64,000 nucleotides of DNA from assembly GCF_001931485.1 (NCBI RefSeq), contig NZ_MSDV01000039.1, forward strand, positions 1 through 64,000, given 5' to 3'. Below the pieces are notes generated by a model, which was not told where the DNA came from, did not search any database, and saw nothing but the letters and a program-made list of their open reading frames with translations. This stretch comes from Burkholderia sp. SRS-W-2-2016. Its GTDB lineage: Bacteria; Pseudomonadota; Gammaproteobacteria; Burkholderiales; Burkholderiaceae. The translations under genes were made by a program, and so were the position numbers. Shown here one piece after another: positions 55,931-64,000 of this stretch. The first letter of the stretch is position 1. The number at the start of each line of letters is the position of its first letter.

Positions 55931-56008
55931 ATGTTCAACGTGCATCGCGCGCTCCCTTGCATGGTCCCGCGACCGTCGGCCCGCCCGACACGACTGATGC
56001 GACCTTAA
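55931..56008 (+). CDS. Possible 25-codon leader ORF
   Basis: ATG at 55931 preceded by GGGAGG at a spacing of about six bases, the strongest SD in the 55764-56213 interval; 25 codons ending TAA at 56006-56008. The peptide (MFNVHRALPCMVPRPS...) is basic, Pro/Arg-rich and has no signal or known motif. It ends 206 nt before the ABC half-transporter start. It could be a regulatory upstream ORF or chance. Confidence 0.35.
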   Translation: MFNVHRALPCMVPRPSARPTRLMRP

Positions 56009-56213
56009 CAGCCGCAACGTCGTCGCCAATGCGGGGCCGCCTCCAGCGGCGCGCCGCATTCATTCTGGACAGTCCGTTGTTTCGTTGTCGTTGTTCCCGA
56101 CCGCGCCATTGCGTGTAGCCGCTGCGCGTCGGCCGGCATCCGTCGACTGTCTGCCTTTTTCGCTTCTTCTGACTGGAACCGCGGTGCGCTCGCGCGTCGC
56201 CGGGTCGTAATCA

Positions 56214-58088
56214 ATGACCAGCAAAAAACTCGACTTTCGCGGACAGGCCTTCAAGGACGTCCTCGGTTTCACCTTCCGGCACTGGGCGCAACAGCCGTGG
56301 CGCATCGTCGTGATCGCCGCGCTCGCGCTCTTCACCGCGGCCGCCGACATCCTCACGCCGGTGTTCGCCGGCCGGCTCGTCGACGCAATCGCGGCCGGCC
56401 CGCCCTCGTCCGCGCTCATCTGGCGGCACGCGCTCGAAGCGTTCTGCGTGCTTGCCGCGCTCGGCCTCACCGCGACCCTGCTGCGCCAGGGCGTCTACTT
56501 CAACATCATCCGCTTCACGCTGAAGATGATGAGCGAGATCGCCGCGAGCGCGTTTCATCGCGTGCAGCGCTTTTCGACCGACTGGCACGCGAACAGCTTC
56601 GCCGGCTCGACCGTGCGCAAGATCACCCGCGGCATGTGGGCGCTCGACCTGCTCAACGACACACTGCTGATCGCACTGTTGCCGTCGCTCGTAATGCTGG
56701 TCGGCGCGACCGCGCTGCTAGGCTGGCGCTGGCCGCTGATGGGTGTGGTGGTAGGCACCGGCTCGCTGCTGTATATCGGCATCACCGTGACGGTCTCGCT
56801 CGGCTTCGTCGCGCCGGCCGCGCGTCTGGCGAACGCGTGGGACACCCGCATGGGCGGCGCGCTCGCCGATGCGGTCAGCTGCAACGGCGTGGTCAAGGCG
56901 TTCGGCGCCGAAGCGCGTGAGGAAGCGCGTCTGGCGCACGTGATCGGCAAATGGCGGCAACGCACGCGCCGCACGTGGGTGCGCGGCACGCTCAACGGCG
57001 GCTTGCAGGGTGGCATGCTGGCCGCGATCCAGGCGGCGATTCTCGGCGTCGCGCTGCTGCTGTGGGCACGCGGCGAAGCAGGCGTCGGCGACATCACGTT
57101 CGCACTGACGATGTTCTTCATGCTGCAAGGCTACTTGCGCGACATCGGCATGCACATCCGCAATCTGCAGCGCTCGGTCAACGACATGGAAGAACTGGTG
57201 TCGCTCGACAGCCAGCCGCTCGGCATCGAGGATCGCCCGGGCGCGAGCCCGATCGCGATCGGCGCCGGCGAGATCCGCTTCGAGCACGTGTCGTTTCACT
57301 ATGGCGCGCACAGCCGGCCGCTCTACGACGACTTCTCGATCCGCATCGCACCGGGCGAACGCGTCGGCCTCGTCGGCCATTCGGGCTCGGGCAAGACGAC
57401 CTTCATCAAGCTGATCCAGCGCCTGCACGATATTTCGGGCGGCCGCATCACGATCGACGGACAGGACATCGCCGACGTACGGCAAGCGTCGTTGCGCAGC
57501 CAGATCGCGATCGTGCAGCAGGAGCCGGTGCTGTTTCACCGCTCGCTGGCCGAGAACATCGCGTACGGCAAGCCCGGCGCGAGCCGCGCGGAGATCGAGC
57601 GGGCCGCGCGGCTCGCGAGCGCGCACGAGTTCATCGCCGCGCTGCCGCACGGCTACGACACGCTGGTCGGCGAGCGCGGGATCAAGCTGTCGGGCGGCGA
57701 GCGGCAACGCGTCGCGATCGCGCGCGCATTCCTCGCCGACGCGCCGATCCTGATTCTCGACGAAGCCACCTCGAGCCTCGACAGCGAAAGCGAAGTGCTG
57801 ATCCAGCGCGCGATGGAGCGGCTGATGCAAGGCCGCACCACGCTGGTGGTCGCGCATCGGTTGTCGACCGTGCGCGCGCTCGACCGGCTGCTGGTGCTGG
57901 ACAAGGGCAAGGTCGTCGAGGAAGGCAGCCACGACGCGCTGATCAAACGCGACAACGGCCTGTACCGGCGGCTGTTCGAGCGTCAGGCGCTGGAGCTGAT
58001 CAAGGGACTCGGCGAGCCGGAACTCGCGCGCGAGAGCGTCGGCGGCAACCCGAACCGGGGCCACGACTCGGGCTTGCTGGTCGAGTGA
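56214..58088 (+). CDS. ABC half-transporter, permease-ATPase fusion (ABCB/MsbA type)
   Basis: 624 residues: six-helix membrane domain (about 20-310; IVVIAALALFTAAADILTPVFAGRLVDAI, LPSLVMLVGATALLG...) then an ATPase domain (about 340-590) with Walker A GHSGSGKTT, SLRSQIAIVQQEPVLFHRSLAENIAYG, signature LSGGERQR and Walker B ILILDEATSSLDSESE. It works as a homodimer or with a partner half. The substrate is not deducible. ATG at 56214 (MTSKKLDFRGQAFKD). It is convergent with a DUF2214 gene. Confidence 0.92.
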   Translation: MTSKKLDFRGQAFKDVLGFTFRHWAQQPWRIVVIAALALFTAAADILTPVFAGRLVDAIAAGPPSSALIWRHALEAFCVLAALGLTATLLRQGVYFNIIRFTLKMMSEIAASAFHRVQRFSTDWHANSFAGSTVRKITRGMWALDLLNDTLLIALLPSLVMLVGATALLGWRWPLMGVVVGTGSLLYIGITVTVSLGFVAPAARLANAWDTRMGGALADAVSCNGVVKAFGAEAREEARLAHVIGKWRQRTRRTWVRGTLNGGLQGGMLAAIQAAILGVALLLWARGEAGVGDITFALTMFFMLQGYLRDIGMHIRNLQRSVNDMEELVSLDSQPLGIEDRPGASPIAIGAGEIRFEHVSFHYGAHSRPLYDDFSIRIAPGERVGLVGHSGSGKTTFIKLIQRLHDISGGRITIDGQDIADVRQASLRSQIAIVQQEPVLFHRSLAENIAYGKPGASRAEIERAARLASAHEFIAALPHGYDTLVGERGIKLSGGERQRVAIARAFLADAPILILDEATSSLDSESEVLIQRAMERLMQGRTTLVVAHRLSTVRALDRLLVLDKGKVVEEGSHDALIKRDNGLYRRLFERQALELIKGLGEPELARESVGGNPNRGHDSGLLVE

Positions 58089-58117
58089 GCGGATGGCCTG
58101 TCGGCCAGGAAGGGATT

Positions 58118-58157
58118 GGGCCGGTTGGCGTGGTTGCGAACTCGCGCTAACCGGCCC
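58118..58157. terminator. Hairpin between convergent genes
   Basis: gggccggttggcg (58118-58130) / cgctaaccggccc (58145-58157), 13 bp with one G-U, 14-nt loop, no T tract. It is positioned between the ABC gene and the convergent DUF2214 gene. Confidence 0.5.
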
Positions 58158-58173
58158 GGCAGACGATGCCGCG

Positions 58174-58638
58174 CTACGCCGCGCCGACAGACATTCCGAT
58201 ACCGCGCGCCATCCCGGTGGCGGCGAACACCATCAGCACCAGCAGCACGGTCTGGATCACGCTGAAATGCGCATACGAACGCGCCTTCTTCAGATCCGGC
58301 GCCGCGCCGCTGCGAATCGACGCGCGCCAGCGCATCAAGCCGAGCATGGTCGGCACTTCGAGGATCAGGATCAACACCAGCAACGCCATCTTCGCGTGAA
58401 AGAACGGCTGGTGGAGGTAGAAGTCGGCGCCCTTCTCGTAGCCGCCGAACACGCGCATCAGCCCGGTGACGATCAATACCAGCGCGGCGAGACCCCAGCG
58501 CGTATCGGCGCGAAACACCGAGCGCAACGCGGCGGGTACCGACGCTCGACGCAACGACCACGTGCGCCTGAGAATCGACGCGAGCGCAAAGCCATAAGCA
58601 AGCAGATGAAGCGCGGCAAGCAACCAGCGAACCAGCAT
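58174..58638 (-). CDS. DUF2214 membrane protein
   Basis: 154 residues with four predicted helices; begins LVRWLLAALHLLAYGFALASILRR and contains LTGLMRVFGGYEKGADFYLHQPFFHAKMALLVLILILEVPTMLGLMRWR, the family hallmark. The conserved His residues in the helices suggest heme or metal binding, as in related CopD-like membrane proteins; this is inference. No operon partner. Confidence 0.75.
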   Translation of the reverse strand: MLVRWLLAALHLLAYGFALASILRRTWSLRRASVPAALRSVFRADTRWGLAALVLIVTGLMRVFGGYEKGADFYLHQPFFHAKMALLVLILILEVPTMLGLMRWRASIRSGAAPDLKKARSYAHFSVIQTVLLVLMVFAATGMARGIGMSVGAA

Positions 58639-58790
58639 AGCGACTCCTGCGAAAGACGCGATACGATCGATGAGTGTCCCACTCGCCCGCTCCCAGAGTC
58701 CGGGCGTCCTGACTGCATTATCGGCGAAGCTGCGCTCCGGCTGGCGCGCATCGGTCGCGCGATGTGACCGACAGCACGAACCGTGCGGCG

Positions 58791-59645
58791 TCAGACCTGC
58801 CGCAACGTCGCGTCGAGCGCACTAGCCGCGACGCGATCGCCCTCGGTCATCAACGCCGCGCGAAACACGGTCTGGCGGTTATGCCCGGCGGCCGCCGGCG
58901 AATCCCACAGCAACTCGACTTTAGGCCGCATCCCGAACGCGCCGCGCGTCAGCGCCGGCGCCGCCACCGATGCCATCGGTGCCGCCGACGCGCCCGGCTC
59001 GCCCGCGGCGCCGAACGCGACCGCCGGCGTGGGCGTCGGGGTCGCGCGCGCAGCCGGACCGTTGGCCCAGCGCACCGACAACTCGCGCGCATCGTATTGC
59101 CCAACCTTGCGCCGCTCGGCCCACACGACGACCGTGCGCGTCAGCGGATCGAGCGACACCGCATAGCGGCCGATCGCGAAGCGCCGCGCCGCGACGTTGG
59201 TACGCCACAGCGGCCGCGGCCGGCAGATCCAGAGCACCGCCGCATACAGCACCGGCGCGGCCACCAGCCAGCCGTTGGTCGCGGCGACCACCTGCATCGC
59301 GCGCCGCCAGCCGGCGCTCGCGACGAACGCGCCGACCGACCACAGCGCAAACAGGAATCCGAGGAAGGCAAACAGACGCAGCGCCTGACGCAGCCATTGC
59401 GGCAGCGGATGGAACGGACGCTCGGCAACGGCGCGCGCGCCCGGCTGGAAGATCAGCAGAAACAGAAATACGAGGTTGATGCACGCCCATGGCGACGAAG
59501 CCATCGCGGTCAGCGCGGAGCTCAGGTTCATCTGCGCCATCGAGAAAAACCAGCGGGCGGCGAGCACGAGACCGATGGCGCGTAACGTAAAAATCGTTCC
59601 GGCGCCGGGCGCGGCGTTCGCACGCGTCTCTTTCGTTCTCGCCAA
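58791..59645 (-). CDS. Hypothetical membrane protein
   Basis: 284 residues from TTG at 59645, which has CAGGAGG six bases upstream; an ATG at 59696 is the alternative. It has at least three hydrophobic helices (IFTLRAIGLVLAARWFFS, WACINLVFLFLLIF, LFAFLGFLFALWSVGAFVA) and a soluble, Ala-rich C-terminal part with a strand pair around RRFAIGRYAVSLDPLTRTVVVWAERRKVGQYDARELSVRW. No family is recognised. It is convergent with nothing and stands between two membrane-protein genes. Confidence 0.6.
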   Translation of the reverse strand: MARTKETRANAAPGAGTIFTLRAIGLVLAARWFFSMAQMNLSSALTAMASSPWACINLVFLFLLIFQPGARAVAERPFHPLPQWLRQALRLFAFLGFLFALWSVGAFVASAGWRRAMQVVAATNGWLVAAPVLYAAVLWICRPRPLWRTNVAARRFAIGRYAVSLDPLTRTVVVWAERRKVGQYDARELSVRWANGPAARATPTPTPAVAFGAAGEPGASAAPMASVAAPALTRGAFGMRPKVELLWDSPAAAGHNRQTVFRAALMTEGDRVAASALDATLRQV

Positions 59646-59788
59646 GGCATCCTCCTGTCGTCGGCGGCGCCGCAGTCCAGTTCGCGGCACGGCCATTATA
59701 GGGATATTACCGAGAGTGGCCCGCTCGCGCCGGGCCGAAACCGGTATTTTTAAGCGTCGCCGGATAAAAACCGCGGCGCGCATGCAAC

Positions 59789-59821
59789 AACGCCCCGCCG
59801 GCGAGATGCCGGCGGGGCGTT
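59789..59821. terminator. Strong hairpin downstream of the GT4 gene
   Basis: aacgccccgccggc (59789-59802) / gccggcggggcgtt (59808-59821), a 14-bp perfect stem. A T-rich stretch follows only weakly on the minus strand. Confidence 0.65.
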
Positions 59822-59847
59822 GCGAGCGTGAAAAGCAGCGGCGCGGT

Positions 59848-60912
59848 TTAGCCTGCGTTGACTTCGCGCAGCACCGTGCGGTGCTTGCGGCGCAGCAGTT
59901 CTTCGTAGGTCGCGACGTAGTTCTTCGCCATCACTTTCGACGAGAAGCGCGATTCGAACGCCTTGCGCACATTCGCGCGCGGCAGCGTGTGCAGACGCTT
60001 GAGCGCCGCGACCGCGCTGATTTCGTCTTCGACGACGAAGCCCGATACGCCGTTTTCGATCACTTCCGGCACCGAACCGCGGTTGAACGCGATCACCGGC
60101 GTACCGCATGCCATCGCTTCGATCATCACCAGACCGAACGGCTCCGGCCAGTCGATCGGGAACACCAGCGCATGCGCATTGCCGAGGAACTCACGCTTTT
60201 CGGCTTCGCCGATTTCGCCGATGTACTCGACGTGCGGGAGCGCCATCAGCGGCTTGATCACTTCTTCGTAATACGCACGGTCGGCCTTGTCGATCTTCGC
60301 GGCGACCTTCAGCTTCATGCCTGCCTGGCCGGCGATGCGGATCGCGCGGTCAAGACCCTTCTCCGGCGACACGCGGCCGAGGAATGCGAGGTAGCCAGGT
60401 TCGACGCCGGGGATCGGCGTGAGCACGTCTTCCGGCAGACCGTGGTAGACGGTTTGCAGCCAGTGCGCTTGCGGCAGCGGCAGACGCTGGTTGTCGGAGA
60501 TCGACACGACCGGCACGTCGTTGAACGTGTTGAAAATCGGCTGCAGTTCCGGCAGATCGAGACGGCCGTGCATCGTGGTCAGGAACGGCACCGGCTGACG
60601 CGCGAACAGCGAGAACGGGTAGTAGTCGATGTGGAAATGCAGCACGTCGAATTCGTCCGCGCGGCGGCGCACTTCTTCGAGCAGCAGCATGTGCGGCGCC
60701 ATCACGTCGCGGATCGTCGGGTCGAGGCGCAGAGCCTGCGGCCAGAAGGCTTCGAGCTTCGCCGAGGTTTGCGAATCGCCGCTTGCAAACAGCGTGACGT
60801 CGTGGCCCTGCTCGACCAGCGCCTCGGTCAGATAGGACACCACACGTTCCGTACCACCATACAGCTTGGGAGGAACCGCCTCGTGCAACGGAGCGATTTG
60901 AGCGATTCGCAT
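59848..60912 (-). CDS. Glycosyltransferase family 4 protein
   Basis: 354-residue GT-B enzyme. The N-terminal domain starts MRIAQIAPLHEAVPPKLYGGTERVVSYLTEALVEQGHDVTLF, the C-terminal nucleotide-sugar domain has YLAFLGRVSPEKGLDRAIRIA, FPIDWPEPFGLVMIEAMACGTPVIAF with the GT4 EX7E pair (E-P-F-G-L-V-M-I-E), and GFVVEDEISAV. The acceptor is unknown. The ATG at 60912 follows GGAG-containing DNA (gagttcgtcattATG). Transcribed divergently from the MsbA-type gene at 61545, with otsA beyond, so a link with trehalose or glycan metabolism is possible. Confidence 0.88.
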   Translation of the reverse strand: MRIAQIAPLHEAVPPKLYGGTERVVSYLTEALVEQGHDVTLFASGDSQTSAKLEAFWPQALRLDPTIRDVMAPHMLLLEEVRRRADEFDVLHFHIDYYPFSLFARQPVPFLTTMHGRLDLPELQPIFNTFNDVPVVSISDNQRLPLPQAHWLQTVYHGLPEDVLTPIPGVEPGYLAFLGRVSPEKGLDRAIRIAGQAGMKLKVAAKIDKADRAYYEEVIKPLMALPHVEYIGEIGEAEKREFLGNAHALVFPIDWPEPFGLVMIEAMACGTPVIAFNRGSVPEVIENGVSGFVVEDEISAVAALKRLHTLPRANVRKAFESRFSSKVMAKNYVATYEELLRRKHRTVLREVNAG

Positions 60913-61544
60913 AATGACGAACTCCTAGTAAAAATCAGGCAAAAGTACTGCGTTTGGAAAAAGCGACTCGCTTGCTCGCCAGGGCAGTCTGGCCGGATAA
61001 GCCGGCGCGGGCCTGATTCTTTCGAGAAATCCTGCGATGGATCGCTTGGGTTACGAGCCCGACCAGTGCATCAATTTCCGGGCATGTGCGAGTAAACGCG
61101 CATCTGGCACCTACGTTGACAAACTGTCAGAAAATTTGCCGGGCTAACGACCACGCATTATCGGTGCCCATCTGCGTGCCGCACTGCCGCATTTCAAAGT
61201 CTTTACGTTGTTACAAACGCGAAACACTTTGCAAACCCTTGTTTTCTAAGACAGTTCTAGAGTGACAACAGGGGTTCGGCCGGACACGGCGGGACAGTAT
61301 CCCGGCTCTGCAGCGTCAACTTTGCCGGTAGGGATTGAAGAAATGCCCCGGCCGGGTTGAATGCAATCTGTAATTATATCTCGAAATTTTCCGCAATCTG
61401 CCTGAACCGTCGGGCAACCGGCGTGTCGAGACACATCAAGGTGCGGAAGTCCATCGCGAAATCAATCGCGCCAAGGCCCGGAATCACAGGGCGCAATCGT
61501 CTTTGCATGTTTACAATGCGAAGCATCGGCTTCGCGGAGCGTTC
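60913..61544. other. Large divergent intergenic region
   Basis: 632 nt between the GT4 gene and the ABC half-transporter, AT-richer than the surroundings. It contains a perfect short inverted repeat TGACA-aac-TGTCA (about 61117-61129) overlapping a consensus-like -35 TTGACA. No gene or RNA is recognised. Confidence 0.4.
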
Positions 61545-63443
61545 ATGCCTGTTCCGCGTGGCCCGCGCATTGCATGCACAACCCGCAACACAACGATCTC
61601 AGCTCAATTGGAACATTTGACCATCGCCCAGCGTAACGCCCAGAACGCAAAGCTCGCGAGCTATGCGCATCGGCCGCTTGCGTTTCTCTTCCGCTTTATC
61701 CGCCGCCACCCGCTCGCCCATGCGATCGTGCTGTGCAGCGTGTTCGCGGCCGTGGGCTGTGCACTCGCTTCGCAATACGCGATCAAGCATCTGATCGACG
61801 TGCTCGCCGGCGGCCGGCATCACCCCGGCCCGCTGTGGGGCGCGTTCGCGATCCTCGTCGGCCTGATCGCCGCCGACAACCTGCTATGGCGAGTCGGCGG
61901 CTGGGTCGCCGCGCATACGTTCGTCGCGGTGACGGGCGACCTGCGCCGCGACCTGTTCCAGTACCTCAGCGGTCACTCGCCCACTTACTACGCGGAGAAG
62001 CAGCCCGGCATGCTGGCGAGCCGGATCACCGCGACCTCGAACGCGGTCTACACCGCCGAAAACACCACCGCATGGAACGTACTGCCGCCGTGCATCGCGG
62101 TGCTCGGCGCGATCGTGATGATCATTTCGGTCAATCCGCTGATGGCGCTCGGCCTGATGCTGTGCTCGGCGATCCTGTCGGTGGTGCTGTACAAGCTCGC
62201 GGGCCGCGGCTCCGCGCGCCATCACACTTTTGCGACCAAGGCGGCGTCGGTCGACGGCGAGCTCGTCGACGTGATCAGCAACATGGGGCTCGTGCGCGCG
62301 TTCGGCATGACCTTCCGCGAACAGCACCGCTTTGCCGCGACGGTCAAGTCGGAAATGGAAGCGCGCCAGCAGAGCCTGCTCTATCTGGAGAAGCTGCGGT
62401 TGCTGCACGCGGTGATCACCGCGCTGCTGTCGGCCGGGCTGCTCGGCTGGGCGCTGTGGCTGTGGGACCAGGGTCGTGCGACCTCGGGCGACATCGTGCT
62501 CGTCAGCTCGCTCGGCTTTACTATCCTGCACGGCACGCGCGATCTGGCGGTTGCGCTCGTCGACGTTACCCAGCACGTCGCGCGTCTCGCCGAAGCGGTG
62601 CGCACGCTGCTCGAGCCGCACGGCATGCCCGATCGCGACGACGCGACCGAACTCGTGCCGCAAGGCGGCCGGGTCACGTTCGAAGGCGTGACGTTCGCCT
62701 ATCCGCGCCGCCGCGCAATTCTCGACCACTTCGACCTGAATATCGAACCGGGTCAGCGGGTCGGTCTGATCGGCAAGTCCGGCGCGGGTAAATCGACGGT
62801 GCTCGCGCTGCTGCAGCGCTTCTACGAAACCCAGGGCGGCGCGATCAAGATCGACGGCCAGGACATCGCGTCGATCACCCAGGACAGCCTGCGCCACACG
62901 ATCGCGCTGGTGCCGCAGGACATCTCGCTGTTCCATCGCTCGGTGTACGAGAACATCGCCTATGGCCGCCCCGAGGCGAGCCGCGAGGAAGTGCTCGCCG
63001 CCGCGCGCGAGGCACGCTGCTCGGACTTCATCGAAGCGATGCCGGAAGGCTACGACACGATCGTCGGCGACCGCGGCGTGAAGCTGTCGGGCGGCCAGCG
63101 GCAGCGCATCGCGATCGCGCGCGCGATCCTGAAGAACGCGCCGATCCTGCTGCTCGACGAAGCGACCTCCGCGCTCGACAGCGCGTCGGAAGAAGCGATC
63201 CAGAAAGCGCTCGACCGGCTGATGGTCGGCCGCACGGTGATCGCGATCGCGCACCGGTTGTCGACGCTGAACAACTTCGACCGGATCATCGTGATGAGCG
63301 CCGGCAAGGTCATCGACGACGGCTCGCCGGACGAACTGCGCCAGCGCCCGGGCCTGTATCGCGACCTGCTCGCGAAGCAGTACGGCAAGGGCGCGACGCT
63401 GCATATCGGCGGCAAGAAGGTCGACGAACAGCACGTGGCCTGA
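61545..63443 (+). CDS. ABC half-transporter MsbA-like lipid exporter
   Basis: 632 residues from the ATG at 61545 (GGAG upstream; other starts nearby are possible, and an in-frame ATG at 61503 is weaker). A six-helix membrane domain begins at about residue 45 (FLFRFIRRHPLAHAIVLCSVFAAVGCALASQYA), and the ATPase has Walker A GKSGAGKST, FLQRFYETQGGAIKIDGQDI, signature LSGGQRQRIA, Walker B ILLLDEATSALDSASE. The exact substrate (lipid A, LPS or another) is inferred. It ends at a bidirectional terminator opposite otsA. Confidence 0.88.
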   Translation: MPVPRGPRIACTTRNTTISAQLEHLTIAQRNAQNAKLASYAHRPLAFLFRFIRRHPLAHAIVLCSVFAAVGCALASQYAIKHLIDVLAGGRHHPGPLWGAFAILVGLIAADNLLWRVGGWVAAHTFVAVTGDLRRDLFQYLSGHSPTYYAEKQPGMLASRITATSNAVYTAENTTAWNVLPPCIAVLGAIVMIISVNPLMALGLMLCSAILSVVLYKLAGRGSARHHTFATKAASVDGELVDVISNMGLVRAFGMTFREQHRFAATVKSEMEARQQSLLYLEKLRLLHAVITALLSAGLLGWALWLWDQGRATSGDIVLVSSLGFTILHGTRDLAVALVDVTQHVARLAEAVRTLLEPHGMPDRDDATELVPQGGRVTFEGVTFAYPRRRAILDHFDLNIEPGQRVGLIGKSGAGKSTVLALLQRFYETQGGAIKIDGQDIASITQDSLRHTIALVPQDISLFHRSVYENIAYGRPEASREEVLAAAREARCSDFIEAMPEGYDTIVGDRGVKLSGGQRQRIAIARAILKNAPILLLDEATSALDSASEEAIQKALDRLMVGRTVIAIAHRLSTLNNFDRIIVMSAGKVIDDGSPDELRQRPGLYRDLLAKQYGKGATLHIGGKKVDEQHVA

Positions 63444-63498
63444 CGGACGTAGTGCACGACGGCGCGCGTCATCGATTGCAGGCGCGCCGCGGCAACCA

Positions 63499-63528
63499 TA
63501 AAAAAGCCGCTCCATGGAGCGGCTTTTT
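63499..63528. terminator. Bidirectional terminator between ABC transporter and otsA
   Basis: aaaaaagccgctcc (63499-63512) / ggagcggctttttt (63515-63528), perfect palindrome around ccatgg with A6 and T6 tracts on both sides. Confidence 0.95.
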
Positions 63529-63559
63529 TGCGCCTCGTAGTTCGCGCCTTTGACGCGGC

Positions 63560-64000
63560 CTAGCCCGTCACACCCACGCGCCCCGCCCTCTTACGCGCCA
63601 CCGCCGTCTTGCCGGCGCGGGCGCCCTTCGCGTCCACCACGCTCTGCAGATCGCGCATGAAGTTATCGCGCCACACCGACACGTTGTTCTCGCGCAGCTG
63701 CTCCATCATGTCGCGATAGCGCGCCTGGCGCTCGGCGAGCGGCATCGCCAGAGCCTGCGCGAGCGCCTCGGCCATCCCGTCGATATCGACCGGGTTGACG
63801 ATCAGCGCGCCGTCCAGCTCCTGCGCGGCGCCGGCGAAGCGCGACAGCACCAGCACGCCCGGATTGTCGGGATCCTGCGCCGACACGTATTCCTTCGCGA
63901 CGAGGTTCATGCCGTCGCGTAGCGGCGTCACGTAGCCGACGTGCGCGGTGCGAAACAGCGCCGCCAGCACCGAGCGTTCGTACTGCTTGTGGATATACAG
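63560..64000 (-). CDS. otsA: Trehalose-6-phosphate synthase, 3' part (partial at window end)
   Basis: The last 146 codons of the GT20 enzyme that joins UDP-glucose and glucose-6-phosphate. The frame is open to the window edge, with LYIHKQYERSVLAALFRTAHVGYVTPLRDGMNLVAKEYVSAQ, the conserved GT20 C-terminal block binding the nucleotide sugar (LRDGMNLVAKE), then VLVLSRFAGAAQEL and NPVDIDGMAEAL. The C-terminus has a basic Lys/Arg-rich tail (KGARAGKTAVARKRAGR) not seen in all homologues. The 5' part lies outside the window. Confidence 0.92.
   Translation of the reverse strand: MYIHKQYERSVLAALFRTAHVGYVTPLRDGMNLVAKEYVSAQDPDNPGVLVLSRFAGAAQELDGALIVNPVDIDGMAEALAQALAMPLAERQARYRDMMEQLRENNVSVWRDNFMRDLQSVVDAKGARAGKTAVARKRAGRVGVTG

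Noticed and set aside
55626..55997. Open frames over tRNA-Val (SAVEHCLHTAGVTGSIPVLPTR on plus; STGIEPVTPAV on minus)
   Set aside because: Same artefact: translated tRNA-Val sequence.

Overview
The window is GC-rich chromosomal DNA from a betaproteobacterium of the Burkholderia/Paraburkholderia group. The evidence is the gene order carA-carB-greA-(DUF4149), yhbY/rlmE-ftsH-folP-glmM-pstSCAB-phoU-phoB-phoR with a convergent ppk and a divergent ppx, together with the protein sequences. Nearly all of it is housekeeping sequence. No rRNA, CRISPR array, insertion sequence, integrase or prophage was found. There are three tRNA genes: Arg-TCT, Pro-TGG and Val-CAC.

Layout. 0.1-9.2 kb: glnS, an amino-acid ABC-transporter binding protein, a Nudix hydrolase, a small periplasmic protein, a di-heme cytochrome-c peroxidase divergent from an AcpA-like phosphoesterase, and an amidohydrolase. 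9.2-16.0 kb: an accessory, visibly less GC-rich glycan island beside tRNA-Arg. It holds a 956-residue glycosyltransferase with two GT4-type domains, two FkbM-type methyltransferases and a third methyltransferase with a C-terminal beta-rich domain. 16.2-24.7 kb: uppP, a 28-residue membrane microprotein, an aldose-1-epimerase-like protein, an NlpD-like LysM/LytM lipoprotein, a DUF2288 gene coupled to a MATE exporter, small lipoprotein and membrane-protein genes, tRNA-Pro and sixA.

24.7-36.8 kb is a phosphate-starvation cluster: olsB-like ornithine-lipid acyltransferase, ppx, ppk, and the pstSCAB-phoU-phoB-phoR operon. By eye there are phased Pho-box-like repeats (about 11-bp spacing) upstream of pstS, ppk and olsB. 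High-affinity phosphate uptake, polyphosphate turnover and phosphorus-free membrane lipid synthesis may therefore answer to the PhoB encoded between them.

37-49 kb: glmM, folP, ftsH, rlmE, yhbY, a DUF4149 gene, greA, carB and carA. 49-55.7 kb: an MFS transporter, an MltD-like LysM lytic transglycosylase, gloB, a methyltransferase overlapping rnhA, dnaQ (Pol III epsilon) and tRNA-Val. 55.9-64 kb: two ABCB-type half-transporters, two membrane proteins, a GT4 glycosyltransferase and the 3' part of otsA, which runs off the window.

Start codons were chosen by Shine-Dalgarno spacing and family length. Several are GTG or TTG (uppP, the MATE gene, folP, ftsH, carA and the gene at 58.8-59.6 kb). All family names come from recognising motifs and overall sequence; no database search was run.
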